The notes below the pieces were generated by a model. The model was not told where the DNA came from and did not search any database. It saw only the letters and a list, made by a program, of their open reading frames with translations. DNA of 64,000 bases, from the NCBI GenBank assembly GCA_019752015.1, contig JAIEMQ010000072.1:1-64000 (forward strand). The letters are read 5' to 3'. The translations under genes and the position numbers were made by a program. Below, in pieces: positions 32,535 to 41,956 of this stretch. Each line of letters opens with the position of its first letter. The first letter of the stretch is position 1. This DNA is from Cyanobacteriota bacterium (GTDB taxonomy: Bacteria; Acidobacteriota; Vicinamibacteria; Vicinamibacterales; UBA2999).

Positions 32535-34970
32535 ATGGGCTTCCGCGACCTCAAGCACGCCCTCCGCAGCCTCGTGCACGACGCCGGCGTCTCGACCATC
32601 GTCATCCTGTGCCTGGCGCTCGGCATCGGCGTCAACGCCACGCTGTTCAGCGTCGTTGACGGCGTCCTGATTCAGCCGCTGCCTTACACCGAGCCCGACC
32701 GGCTGCTGGTTCTCAACGAAAGCTTCGAGCGCGGCGGCATTCGCGATGCCGGCGTATCGTACCCGGATCTCAGAGACTTCAAGGAGCGCACCACTGCGTT
32801 CTCGACGATCACGGCGGTCAGCGGTCGTACCCTGGCGCTCACCGAAGGCGACGAGCCCGAACGCCTCCAGGGCTCCGCGATCTCATGGGACATGTTCCCG
32901 ACCCTCGGCGTGGCGCCGGTACTTGGCCGTCACTTCAACGCGCAAGACGACGTCCCTGGCGCGGAACCGGTCGTGATCCTCAGCCACGAAGTCTGGCAGC
33001 GCCGTTATCTTGGCGATCAAGCGATCGCCGGCCGCCGCGTGTCGATCAACGGACGGCCACACACCGTGATTGGCGTCATGCCGGTGAGGTTCAGCTTCCC
33101 GGAGAACCAGAAGATCTGGGTGCCGCTCGGTCCGCTCGCCTTCAACGAGGCGCGCACCTCGCGCAACCTCTTTACCTTCGGACGTCTCAAGCCCGGCGTC
33201 GATATCACGCGCGCCCGGGAAGACCTCAAGTCGATGAGTGCGGCGCTCGCGAACGAGTATCCGACGACCAACGAGGGCTGGAGCGCCAGCGCGGGGCCGT
33301 TGTCGGATGAGTTCATTCCCGACGACGTGAGACTGGTGCTCCTGACGATGATGGGCGCGGTGACGATCGTGTTGATGATCGCGTGCGCCAACGTCGCGAA
33401 CCTGATGCTGGCGCGCGCGTCGGGACGCCAGCGCGAGTTCTGCGTGCGGGCCGCGCTGGGCGCGGGACGCGCGACCTTGATCAAGCAGCTGTTGATCGAG
33501 TGCGTCGTCTTAGGTCTTGCATCAGCGCCGCTCGGCCTCGCGATCGCGTACTACGGCGTGTGGCTGCTCGATCAAGCGGTCCCGGCCGGACAGGTGCCGT
33601 ATTACATCCACTGGGAGATCAGCGTCCGCGGCATCACGTATACCGTTGTCGTCTCAGCGCTGACCGGGCTCGTCTTCGGACTCGCACCCGCGTTGCAGGC
33701 GGGCCGCTTGAACCTGACTGAGGCCCTGCGCGACGGTGCGCGCGGATCGGGACAGAGTGGACGGCGTGCGCGTCTCCGTAACACGCTCGTCGTGATCGAG
33801 ATTGCGATGGCGCTGATCCTCCTCGTCGGCGCGTCGCTGTTCGTGCGCAGCTTCCTCGAGCTGCGCAGCACCAGCCCCGGGTTCGACACCAGTCCTCTGC
33901 TCACGGCGCGCTTCTTCATGTCGGGTGAAAGTTACGCCACCGAAGATCTCAAGTCGCAGCGCGTTGAAGACATCGTCAACCGCATTGAAGCGCTGCCCGG
34001 CGTCACGAGCGCGTTTGCGTCGAACTTCGTGCCGCTCGACGCCGGCGGCGGCAGCGGACACGTCATCGTTGACGGCCGGACGTATCAGAAGGGTGAAGAG
34101 CCGCTGATTCTGTTCACGGCGGTCACGCCGCATCTCTACAAGACAATGGGACTGCCGCTCCTCAAAGGACGCGACTTCACGGACAACGAAGGTGCGGGCA
34201 AGACGCCGGTCGCCGTGATCAACGACACCATGGCGAAGAAGCTCTGGCCTGATGCCGACGCGGTTGGCCGCAGGTTCCGTCTCGTCGAGGTCGATCCCAA
34301 CCGCGATGTCGAATCACCAGCCGACTGGTTCACGGTGATCGGCGTGGCGCCGGGCATCCGCATGTTCGACATGGACGACGACACGCCGGATTTTTCCGTG
34401 GCTTACGTGCCGTATCGCTTTTCGGGATTCGCGAACATCGGCGTGACGATTCGCGCCGCCGGCGATCCGGCCGGCCTTGCGCCCGCCGTACGCAGCGCCA
34501 TTCGCGCATCGGATTCGTCGCTGCCGATCTTCAACATCCGCACGATGGAGGATTTGCGGCGCGAAGGCTTCTGGCAGTTCCGGTTGTTCGGATTCATGTT
34601 CGGCATTTTCGGCGCGGCGGCGTTGTTCCTCGCCGGCGTCGGCGTTTACGGGGTGCTGTCGTTTTCCGTGTCGCAGCGGACGCAGGAAATGGGCGTGCGG
34701 ATTGCGCTCGGCGCGAAGCAGGCGGATGTGCTCGGGCTGGTCGTCAGGCAGGGCCTCGCGCTCGCGGCCGCTGGCGTGGTGCTTGGACTCGTGGGCGCGT
34801 TCGGGATCACGCGCGTGATCCGCTCGTTGCTCTACAACGTCACCCCCACCGATCCCCTGAGCTTCGGCGGCGTGGCCGTCTTTCTCGCGCTGATCGCGGT
34901 GCTGGCCAGCTACCTGCCGGCGCGGCGTGCGACGAATGTCGATCCGATGGTGGCGTTGAGAAACGAGTAA
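32535..34970 (+). CDS. ADOP-type FtsX/MacB permease
   Basis: This is an 811-residue duplicated permease (MGFRDLKHALRSLVHDAGVS) without the N-terminal helical domain. Module landmarks are LALGIGVNATLFSVVDG, ACANVANLMLARASGRQREF and SQRTQEMGVRIALGAKQADV, with the C-terminal RRATNVDPMVALRNE. It begins 42 bp after the preceding permease, a wider gap than the upstream couplings, so it may have its own start. No ATPase adjoins it. Confidence 0.92.
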   Translation: MGFRDLKHALRSLVHDAGVSTIVILCLALGIGVNATLFSVVDGVLIQPLPYTEPDRLLVLNESFERGGIRDAGVSYPDLRDFKERTTAFSTITAVSGRTLALTEGDEPERLQGSAISWDMFPTLGVAPVLGRHFNAQDDVPGAEPVVILSHEVWQRRYLGDQAIAGRRVSINGRPHTVIGVMPVRFSFPENQKIWVPLGPLAFNEARTSRNLFTFGRLKPGVDITRAREDLKSMSAALANEYPTTNEGWSASAGPLSDEFIPDDVRLVLLTMMGAVTIVLMIACANVANLMLARASGRQREFCVRAALGAGRATLIKQLLIECVVLGLASAPLGLAIAYYGVWLLDQAVPAGQVPYYIHWEISVRGITYTVVVSALTGLVFGLAPALQAGRLNLTEALRDGARGSGQSGRRARLRNTLVVIEIAMALILLVGASLFVRSFLELRSTSPGFDTSPLLTARFFMSGESYATEDLKSQRVEDIVNRIEALPGVTSAFASNFVPLDAGGGSGHVIVDGRTYQKGEEPLILFTAVTPHLYKTMGLPLLKGRDFTDNEGAGKTPVAVINDTMAKKLWPDADAVGRRFRLVEVDPNRDVESPADWFTVIGVAPGIRMFDMDDDTPDFSVAYVPYRFSGFANIGVTIRAAGDPAGLAPAVRSAIRASDSSLPIFNIRTMEDLRREGFWQFRLFGFMFGIFGAAALFLAGVGVYGVLSFSVSQRTQEMGVRIALGAKQADVLGLVVRQGLALAAAGVVLGLVGAFGITRVIRSLLYNVTPTDPLSFGGVAVFLALIAVLASYLPARRATNVDPMVALRNE

Positions 34971-34980
34971 CGTAGGAGGG

Positions 34981-36597
34981 ATGAAGAGTCCCGCATCCGA
35001 TGCGGCTGGGTTTGAGTCGCTCGGACTGTCGGCGGCGCTGGTCGGCGCCGTCAACGCGCTCGGCTACGAAGAACCGACGCCCATCCAGAAAGAAGCGATC
35101 CCCGTCCTGTTGGCCGGCAGCGACATGCTCGGCCAGGCCGCCACCGGCACCGGCAAGACCGCGGCGTTCGCGCTGCCACTCCTCGACACGCTGTCACGCG
35201 ACGCTAAGGGCCGCGGCAAGGTTCGCGCGCTCGTACTCGTGCCGACGCGCGAGCTGGCGATGCAAGTCGCCGAGGCGCTGCACAAGTACGCAAAAGGATC
35301 GAACCTCAACGTCGTGCCCGTCTACGGCGGCGCGCCGATGGATCACCAGATCCGCGCGCTGCGGCGCGGCACGGAAGTCGTGGTCGGGACGCCCGGCCGT
35401 GTCCTCGATCACCTGCGCCGCCGGACGCTCGATCTGAGCGCCGTTCAAGTGCTGGTGCTCGATGAAGCCGACGAAATGCTCGACATGGGCTTCGCCGAAG
35501 ACATCGACGCCATAGTCAGTGAGACACCCGAGACGCGGCAGACGGCGCTGTTCGCGGCAACGTTCGCGCCGAAGATCATGGCGATCGCCGGACGGCACCT
35601 CAAGAATCCGAAGAAGGTGCAAATCGCGCAGGAGAAGCGCGCCGCCGGCAAGCTGCCGCGCATCCGTCAGGTCGCTTTCATTGTCGGCAAGGGTCAGAAG
35701 ATCGCCGCGCTCGGCCGCATTCTCGACTTCGAAAGCCCGAAGTCGGCGATCGTGTTCTGCCGCACCCGGCTCGAGGTCGACGAGCTCGCCGACACGTTGA
35801 ACGCGCACGGCTACGGCGCGCAGGCGCTGCACGGCGGCATGGTGCAGAAGCAGCGCGACCGCGTCATGCAGCTGTTCCGCACCGAGAAGGCCGACATCCT
35901 CGTCGCCACCGATGTCGCCGCGCGCGGCCTCGACATCGATCACGTTTCGCACGTCGTCAACTTCGACCTGCCGACGGCGGCGGAAGTGTACGTGCACCGC
36001 ATTGGACGCACCGGCCGCATCGGGCGCGAGGGCGTGGCGATCACGCTGCTGGCGCCCCGCGAGCAGCGTTTCCTTCAATACGTCGAGCGGCTGACGAAGC
36101 AGAAGATCGAGATCGGCAAGCTGCCGACGGAAGCGGATCTGCGCAAGCGCCGGCTCGAGAGCGCGAGGGAAACGCTGCGCGCGCGCATTGCCGCCGGCGG
36201 CCTGGAAGAGATGCGCGAGCTGATCGAGTCGATGGCCGAGGAGTTCGACATCATCGACGTCGCGGCGGCGGCGGTGGCGATTGCGAACGACGGCGCCGAG
36301 AAAGCGCCGCCGCCCGACGAGGTCGAGGACGAGCCGTTCGATCACGGCTCGTCAGGACGCCTCACGCTGCTGCGAATCAGCGTCGGCAAGGAAGAAAGCA
36401 TCAGGCCCGCCGATTTGGTCGGTGCGATCGCCGGCGAAGCCGGGGTTCCGTCGCGGGTGATCGGCGCGATCAAGATTCACGACGATTATTCGCTCGTGGA
36501 AGTGCCGGCGGAGTTGTCGGAGCGAATCATCGAGGCGCTGAAACGCACTAAGATCCGCGGCAACAAGGTCACGGTCCAGTCGAAGCCGGCGCGGTAG
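34981..36597 (+). CDS. DEAD-box RNA helicase with DbpA-type C-terminal domain
   Basis: This is a 538-residue cytosolic RNA helicase, probably for ribosome assembly or cold-shock RNA remodelling. The motifs in order are the Q-motif (FESLGLSAALVGAVNALGYE, then PTPIQ), Walker A (AATGTGKT), PTRELA, TPGR, DEAD, motif III seen as AAT rather than SAT (FAATF), VATDVAARGLDI and HRIGRTGR. A DbpA RNA-binding domain (LTLLRISVGKEESIRPADLV) ends the protein. AGGAGG ends only one base before the ATG, which is closer than usual; no better in-frame start is visible. It is unrelated to the flanking permeases. Confidence 0.94.
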   Translation: MKSPASDAAGFESLGLSAALVGAVNALGYEEPTPIQKEAIPVLLAGSDMLGQAATGTGKTAAFALPLLDTLSRDAKGRGKVRALVLVPTRELAMQVAEALHKYAKGSNLNVVPVYGGAPMDHQIRALRRGTEVVVGTPGRVLDHLRRRTLDLSAVQVLVLDEADEMLDMGFAEDIDAIVSETPETRQTALFAATFAPKIMAIAGRHLKNPKKVQIAQEKRAAGKLPRIRQVAFIVGKGQKIAALGRILDFESPKSAIVFCRTRLEVDELADTLNAHGYGAQALHGGMVQKQRDRVMQLFRTEKADILVATDVAARGLDIDHVSHVVNFDLPTAAEVYVHRIGRTGRIGREGVAITLLAPREQRFLQYVERLTKQKIEIGKLPTEADLRKRRLESARETLRARIAAGGLEEMRELIESMAEEFDIIDVAAAAVAIANDGAEKAPPPDEVEDEPFDHGSSGRLTLLRISVGKEESIRPADLVGAIAGEAGVPSRVIGAIKIHDDYSLVEVPAELSERIIEALKRTKIRGNKVTVQSKPAR

Positions 36598-36652
36598 CGG
36601 GATCGGGGAGGTCGCGGAATGATTTGTCTGACATTCTGATTAGACTTGCACC

Positions 36653-37903
36653 ATGAACTTCCGATCCCCGATCCCTGATCGCCGATCCCTTGTGCTGGCG
36701 CTCGGCATCGTGCTGCTCTTGGCAGGCGTAGCGAGCGCACAATCCAGGGCCGTTCGCTTCGGCCGGCTGTGGGACGGGTCGAAAGTCATCACCGATGCAG
36801 TCGTCGTGATTGATGGCGATCGAATTACGGCGGTTGGCAGCGGGTCCGCCGCGGTGCCGGCCGGCGCGGCGATTGTCGATCTCCGGAAATATTTCGGACT
36901 CCCCGGCCTGATCGATCTCCACACGCACATCACCTATTACTGGGATCGCAAGCCCGGTACGCGCCCGCGAGGCACGCCGCGGCTGCCGGCCGTGACCGTG
37001 TATCTCGCGCAGCACAACGCCAGGAAGACCCTCGAAACCGGCGTCACGACGATTCGCGATCTCAACGCCGGCAGCGACATGGATCTCGCCATGCGTGAAC
37101 TGATCGCCAGCGGCGCCATGATCGGACCGCGCATGTTCGTATCGGGCGCCGGCCTCTCGTCGCGTCCCAATCAACCGCTGAACGCCGAGAACGTGGCCAG
37201 CCTCGTGGGCGCGCGCGTGAAATCCGGCGTCGACTGGATCAAGGTGTTCGGCTCACGCGGCAGCTACGAGGTGGTCGACGGCACCCAGACCGTCACCTTC
37301 GAAGAAATGAAAAGCATCGTCGACGCCGCTCACGCCGCAGGGAAGAAGGTCACCATCCATTCCTACGGGGCCAGCGGCGTCCGCGATGCGGTCCGCGCGG
37401 GCGCCGATTCGATCGAGCACGGCGCGGACGTGGACGATGAGACGTTCGTCGACATGGCGAAGAAAGGCATCGTCTGGGTGCCCACCGTCGATCACAACCG
37501 CTACTACATCGACGCGCGCGACGAATTCGGCTTCGCGCCCGGCGTCGAAGGTCCGCTCAAGGACTACATCGATCGCAACCTGGAGTCGGTTCGCCGCGCC
37601 GTCAAGGCCGGCGTGAAAATCGGCATGGGGTCCGATGCGGTCTACACGATGTTTGGCCAGAACACGCGCGAGCTCGAGTGGCTGGTCAAGGCCGGTATGA
37701 CCCCGGTCCAGGCACTGGGCGCCGCCACGACCACGCCGGCAGAGCTGCTGGGCATGGGCGATCGCCTGGGACGAATCGCCCCCGGCTATTTCGCCGATCT
37801 GGTGGCCGTGGAAGGCGATCCCACCACGGATATCCGGGCCGTGCTCACCGGCGTGAGCTGGGTGATGAAGGGCGGCCAGGCCGTCGTCACCCGGCAGCAG
37901 TAA
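36653..37903 (+). CDS. Secreted amidohydrolase
   Basis: This is a 416-residue amidohydrolase-superfamily enzyme with a signal peptide (RRSLVLALGIVLLLAGVASA). The TIM-barrel metal centre is represented by GLIDLHTHI, a lysine in VDWIKVFGS, the histidine in KVTIHSYG, GADSIEHGADVDDE and MGSDAV. The small beta-sandwich flanks it (FGRLWDGSKVITDAVVVIDG and RIAPGYFADLVAVEGD). Relatives hydrolyse imidazolonepropionate-like rings, dipeptides or organophosphates; the substrate here cannot be predicted. It is monocistronic by appearance. Confidence 0.9.
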   Translation: MNFRSPIPDRRSLVLALGIVLLLAGVASAQSRAVRFGRLWDGSKVITDAVVVIDGDRITAVGSGSAAVPAGAAIVDLRKYFGLPGLIDLHTHITYYWDRKPGTRPRGTPRLPAVTVYLAQHNARKTLETGVTTIRDLNAGSDMDLAMRELIASGAMIGPRMFVSGAGLSSRPNQPLNAENVASLVGARVKSGVDWIKVFGSRGSYEVVDGTQTVTFEEMKSIVDAAHAAGKKVTIHSYGASGVRDAVRAGADSIEHGADVDDETFVDMAKKGIVWVPTVDHNRYYIDARDEFGFAPGVEGPLKDYIDRNLESVRRAVKAGVKIGMGSDAVYTMFGQNTRELEWLVKAGMTPVQALGAATTTPAELLGMGDRLGRIAPGYFADLVAVEGDPTTDIRAVLTGVSWVMKGGQAVVTRQQ

Positions 37904-37934
37904 ACCTTTTCGCCACGCGCTCCGTCTATGTGCG

Positions 37935-37962
37935 GTGACGTTATATCCAGAGTGGATATAAT
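37935..37962 (+). promoter_or_regulatory. PadR promoter with perfect palindromic operator, near-leaderless
   Basis: TTATATCC (37941-37948) and GGATATAA (37954-37961) form a perfect inverted repeat around AGAGT. The right arm contains TATAAT (37957-37962), an ideal -10 box; GTGACG at 37935 can serve as -35 (16-bp spacing). The PadR ATG is 8 bp further on, the same geometry as at 24172. Confidence 0.75.
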
Positions 37963-37970
37963 CACCGGAC

Positions 37971-38330
37971 ATGAGCCCTGAACCCCGTCCCGAATCGCTG
38001 CTGCCCCTGCAACCGGCGGTCTTCCACATCCTCATGGCGCTTGCCGATGAGGATCGCCACGGCTACGCCATCATCCAGGAAGTTCTCGCCCGCACCAGCG
38101 GCGAAGTGCGCCTGAGTCCGGGCACGCTCTATCGATCCATCCAGCGCATGCTGGACGACGACCTGATCGTCGAAGTGCACCAGCGGCCCGCGCCCGAGCT
38201 CGATGACGAACGCCGGCGGTACTACCGCATCACGAAATTCGGCAAGGCGGTCGCGCGCGAGGAAGCCAATCGCCTGAGCGAGCTGGTGCGCCTCGCCCGT
38301 GCGAGCGGCTTTGTCACCAGGAAGGCCTGA
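37971..38330 (+). CDS. PadR-family regulator
   Basis: This is a 119-residue PadR protein: LLPLQPAVFHILMALADEDR, HGYAIIQEVLARTSGEVRLS, PGTLYRSIQRMLDDDLIVEV, then YYRITKFGKAVAREEANRLS. It is the longer-winged type. Its own promoter carries a perfect palindrome over the -10 box, strongly suggesting autorepression. A permease begins 1 bp after its stop, so the regulator probably controls both. Confidence 0.95.
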   Translation: MSPEPRPESLLPLQPAVFHILMALADEDRHGYAIIQEVLARTSGEVRLSPGTLYRSIQRMLDDDLIVEVHQRPAPELDDERRRYYRITKFGKAVAREEANRLSELVRLARASGFVTRKA

Positions 38331-38331
38331 G

Positions 38332-40935
38332 ATGAATTTCTACCGCGCGCTGCTCCGCCTGTTTCCACGCTCGTTCCGCGCCGAATACGGCGCCGAGATG
38401 GAAAAGGACTTCGCGCGCGAGTGGGCGGGCGGCAGCAAGCCAGCCGCCGTTGCCCGCGCGCTCGGCGACGTGACCGGCAACGCGATGCGTGTGCATCTCG
38501 ACATCCTCCGGCAGGACCTCAGGTACTCGCTGCGATCGCTGCGGCGATCGCCCGGATTCACCATCACCGCAATCCTCGTCGCGGCCATCGGCATCGGCGC
38601 GACGACGGCGACCTTCACGCTCGCCGATCACGTCTTGATGCGCGCGTTGCCTTTTCCCGAGCCGGATGAGCTCGTCAAAGTATGGGAAGACCATTCGGCG
38701 CGCGGCTATCCGCGGCTGGAGCCCTCGCCGCCCGATTTTCTCGACTGGCAACGGCAGGCGACATCCTTCGAGCGGCTCGAAGCGTACACAGGCTTCGGCA
38801 GCACGCTGACCGGCCGGGGCGACGCCGCGCGCATCAACGGCGCATTCGTGACTCCGGGCACCATGCAGATGCTCGGCCGGCAGGCCGCACTCGGCCGCAT
38901 CCTGGCTGAAAGCGACGCCACCGCCACCGATCAACCCGTCGTGATCAGCGATGCGTTCTGGCGATCGTCATTCGGGGCCAGCACCGATGTGCTCGGGCAA
39001 ACGTTAACACTCGATACCTTCAAGTTCACCATCGTCGGCGTCATGCCGCCGGACTTTCTGTTTCCCAATCGCGACGCCAGCTTCTGGATCGTGATGATGT
39101 TTTCACCGGACAACGGCGACAGCGACCGCACTAATCATCGTCTCGAAGTCCTCGGCCGCCTGAAGGACGGGGTGTCACTCGATGCGGCGCTCGCCGAAAT
39201 GAGGCGCATTGGCGATGATCTCGCCCGCACCTATCCAAAAGAACTGGCCGGTACCAGCGTCACGCTCGCGCCGTGGCGCGACCAGGTCGCGCAGCAGCCG
39301 CGATTGCTGTTGCTCGGCCTCGTCGGCGCATCAATCTGCGTATTGCTGATCGCCTGTACCAACCTGGCGAACCTGCTGATGTCCCGCGCGCTGGCGCGGC
39401 GTCCCGAATTCGCCGTGCGGGCTGCCGTCGGCGCCAGCGTCGACCGGCTGGTCCGCCAGATGCTGACCGACAGTCTCGTGCTTGCGTCGTGCGGCGGTTT
39501 GTTCGGGATCCTGCTCGCGATCACGGCGTTGCCGCTGCTGGCGCGACTGGTCCCGAACGCATTGCCGATTGCCGAACTGCCGCCGGTTGATGTCCGAATG
39601 CTCGGCGCCACGCTGCTGCTGACGGCGATGACCGGGCTGGCGTTCGGCCTGTTGCCGGCGTTGCGGGTGTGCCGGAAGACCGACAGCTCCGCGCTCAAGG
39701 ACGGCATCCGCGGTGGCACGAGCCGCGGCACCGAACGTGTCCGATCCTCGCTCGTCGTCGCCGAGATCGTCGCATCGGTGGTGCTGATGGTTTGCGTCGC
39801 ACTGCTGGTGCAGGCGCTGCTCGCGGTACAGCGTGTCGATCCCGGATTTCGACCGGACAACCTGCTGACGCTGCGCACGCAACTGCCCTTTACCAAGTTC
39901 GGCCAGCTCCCCGCGAGACTGCAGTTCTATTCGCGCGTGCTCGACCGGATCCACGCGCTACCGGGCGTGCAGAGTGCCGCCTATACCAGCTTCCTGCCAA
40001 TGACGTTTCGCGGCGGGATCTGGGAAGTGTTGTCGACCAAGGTCGATGCGGCCAGCCCGGGCGGATTTGCGCCACTCGATGCCACGCACACCTCCAACGC
40101 GGTCATTCGTTACATTACGCCTCGATTCTTCGAGACGATCGGCACGCCAGTCGTGAAAGGACGCGACCTCAGCGTATCCGACACGATCGACTCACCTTTC
40201 GTTGCCGTCGTCAGCGAATCATTCGCGCGGCGCCACTTTCCCAACCAGGATCCCCTGGGCCGCTCGTTCGCGATTGCGTTCACGACTCGGACCATCGTCG
40301 GGGTTGTCGGAGACGTCAAGTTCCGCGGCCTCGAACGGCAAAGCGAGCCGCAGGTCTACATGCCGGCCTCGCAGCAGCCGACGCTGCTGTTCTATGCGCC
40401 GAAAGATCTCGTCATTCGCGCGAGTGTGCCGGCCACGACTCTGGCGCCGGCCGTGCGCGCGATCGTCGCCGCGGCGGAGCCTGACCTGCCGATCACCGCC
40501 GTGCAAACCATGGAACAAGTCGTCGCGGGTGAAACGGCGCCGCGCGTCGCACAGTTGCGCGTGCTCGGTGCGTTTGCCTTTGTCTCGTTCCTGCTGGCCG
40601 CGATCGGCATTCATGGATTGCTCTCGTTCACGGTCTCGTCGAGAGCTCGTGAGATTGGCGTCCGCATTGCGCTCGGCGCCAGGGCCGACGACATCATGCG
40701 GATGGTGATGGCGCGGAGCGCCACGCTCGCCGTGATCGGGGTCGTCATCGGCGCAGCCGCGGCCTACGCTGCCGCGCGCTCGATGCAGTCGGTGCTGTTT
40801 GGCATCAATCCAGCCGACGTCGCCGCGTTCGCGTCCGCGGCCGGATTGGCACTGCTGATGACACTCGCGGGCAGCCTGCTCCCGGCCTGGCGCGCCGTGC
40901 GCGTCGATCCGATTACAGCCACCAGGGCGGAGTGA
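38332..40935 (+). CDS. ADOP-type FtsX/MacB permease with N-terminal helical domain
   Basis: ATG 38332 gives 867 residues. The N-terminus (MNFYRALLRLFPRSFRAEYG) begins a different soluble helical domain from that of 24510, ending near residue 65. Two MacB_PCD-FtsX modules follow, with ACTNLANLLMSRALARRPEF and SSRAREIGVRIALGARADDI as landmarks and VRVDPITATRAE at the end. It is adjacent to its PadR partner and has no ATPase neighbour. It closes the permease-rich region and is followed by a long hairpin. Confidence 0.92.
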   Translation: MNFYRALLRLFPRSFRAEYGAEMEKDFAREWAGGSKPAAVARALGDVTGNAMRVHLDILRQDLRYSLRSLRRSPGFTITAILVAAIGIGATTATFTLADHVLMRALPFPEPDELVKVWEDHSARGYPRLEPSPPDFLDWQRQATSFERLEAYTGFGSTLTGRGDAARINGAFVTPGTMQMLGRQAALGRILAESDATATDQPVVISDAFWRSSFGASTDVLGQTLTLDTFKFTIVGVMPPDFLFPNRDASFWIVMMFSPDNGDSDRTNHRLEVLGRLKDGVSLDAALAEMRRIGDDLARTYPKELAGTSVTLAPWRDQVAQQPRLLLLGLVGASICVLLIACTNLANLLMSRALARRPEFAVRAAVGASVDRLVRQMLTDSLVLASCGGLFGILLAITALPLLARLVPNALPIAELPPVDVRMLGATLLLTAMTGLAFGLLPALRVCRKTDSSALKDGIRGGTSRGTERVRSSLVVAEIVASVVLMVCVALLVQALLAVQRVDPGFRPDNLLTLRTQLPFTKFGQLPARLQFYSRVLDRIHALPGVQSAAYTSFLPMTFRGGIWEVLSTKVDAASPGGFAPLDATHTSNAVIRYITPRFFETIGTPVVKGRDLSVSDTIDSPFVAVVSESFARRHFPNQDPLGRSFAIAFTTRTIVGVVGDVKFRGLERQSEPQVYMPASQQPTLLFYAPKDLVIRASVPATTLAPAVRAIVAAAEPDLPITAVQTMEQVVAGETAPRVAQLRVLGAFAFVSFLLAAIGIHGLLSFTVSSRAREIGVRIALGARADDIMRMVMARSATLAVIGVVIGAAAAYAAARSMQSVLFGINPADVAAFASAAGLALLMTLAGSLLPAWRAVRVDPITATRAE

Positions 40936-41055
40936 ACAAACATACACAGAATCACGGAATCACAGAATCACGGAAACACTTTGTACGGATCCTGCTTAGC
41001 AAGATCCCAAAAGGTTTCCGTGTTTCTGTGTTTCTGTGATTCCGTGTATGTTTGT
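40936..41055. repeat. Long inverted repeat built of AATCACAG/AATCACGG octamers
   Basis: The two 42-nt arms (40936-40977 and 41014-41055) pair along their whole length with about five mismatches. Each arm is itself a run of 8-bp units such as AATCACGG, AATCACAG and AAACACGG. It fills the 126-bp gap between the permease and the next gene and may act as a terminator. Confidence 0.9.
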
Positions 41056-41061
41056 CCAATT

Positions 41062-41880
41062 ATGCGGATCTATGTAATCGCTACGCTACTTTGCGTAATT
41101 GCGATCGGAGCGACCGGACAAGATCATCTCGCCACGCTTGGCATCAGCGAGGGGCGCGCGAAGGAGGCGGTGTTCGACTCCTTCATGTCCGACGCGGTCT
41201 CGATCGCCGGCAAGCCCGCGGCGTTCACGTCGATGACTCCGGCCGCGCGCGTCGCGCTCGTCAACTTCGCGCTCAATCTCGCGCGCGCGTTTGCGGAGAG
41301 CGACGAGTTCAAGCGGCGCTACGCGGATCATCGCGAGGCCAACGGACCCGAGCCGCTGCCGGAAGCGCAGTCCGCCGACGCGATCTTCGCCAAGCAGCGC
41401 GCCGGCTTCGAAAACCAGGTCGCCGAAATGCGCAAGCTGTTCGATCAGATCACGCCGGAGCAGCGCGCCACGCTCGAGGCCGGCTGGGCCGACATGCGCA
41501 GGCAGCTCGATGACATGGAAAAAGGCGATCGCCGCAAACAGATTGAAGGCCTGCTGAACGAACAGCGCGCCGAACAGGCCCGCCAGCGCGATGCGGCCCT
41601 GAAGGAGTTCGAAAAGGTGTATCCCGCGGACCCGCGCGCACTGATCGCCGCGCGACTGCGCCACTACCTGGACGTAACCAAAGACGTTGATTTCTCCGCG
41701 CAGCTCGTCGACACCTCATTAGGCGATAAAACCAAGAAGAAGGTGTTCGCCGACCCTGCGCTCGAAGCCCGGCCGTCCGAGTGGAAAATGAGTTTTCGGG
41801 CCGGAAAACCCGCTTCTGACGCCGCCCGGGCGTTCGCGCAGAAGTGGCTCGGCGACCTGCAGGCGCAGGGGATCAAGTAG
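41062..41880 (+). CDS. Secreted helical protein of unknown function
   Basis: ATG 41062 gives 272 residues with a signal peptide (MRIYVIATLLCVIAIGATG). The mature part is mostly charged helix, with coiled-coil-like sequence from about 125 to 195 (FENQVAEMRKLFDQITPEQR, KGDRRKQIEGLLNEQRAEQA). A C-terminal motif ends in FAQKWLGDLQAQGIK. I do not recognise the family. It follows the long hairpin and is co-directional with the Tat-exported HD protein 76 bp downstream. Confidence 0.75.
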   Translation: MRIYVIATLLCVIAIGATGQDHLATLGISEGRAKEAVFDSFMSDAVSIAGKPAAFTSMTPAARVALVNFALNLARAFAESDEFKRRYADHREANGPEPLPEAQSADAIFAKQRAGFENQVAEMRKLFDQITPEQRATLEAGWADMRRQLDDMEKGDRRKQIEGLLNEQRAEQARQRDAALKEFEKVYPADPRALIAARLRHYLDVTKDVDFSAQLVDTSLGDKTKKKVFADPALEARPSEWKMSFRAGKPASDAARAFAQKWLGDLQAQGIK

Positions 41881-41956
41881 CAGTTGAACCTGACCCGTAA
41901 AGGGCGTATTTTCTCGGGGGTTAGGTCGCCTGCCGTTGCGCAGGCGTGGAGGATTC

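Noticed and set aside
40936-41055. CRISPR array
   Set aside because: Units are 8 bp, contiguous without spacers, and arranged as two inverted arms; no cas gene is present.
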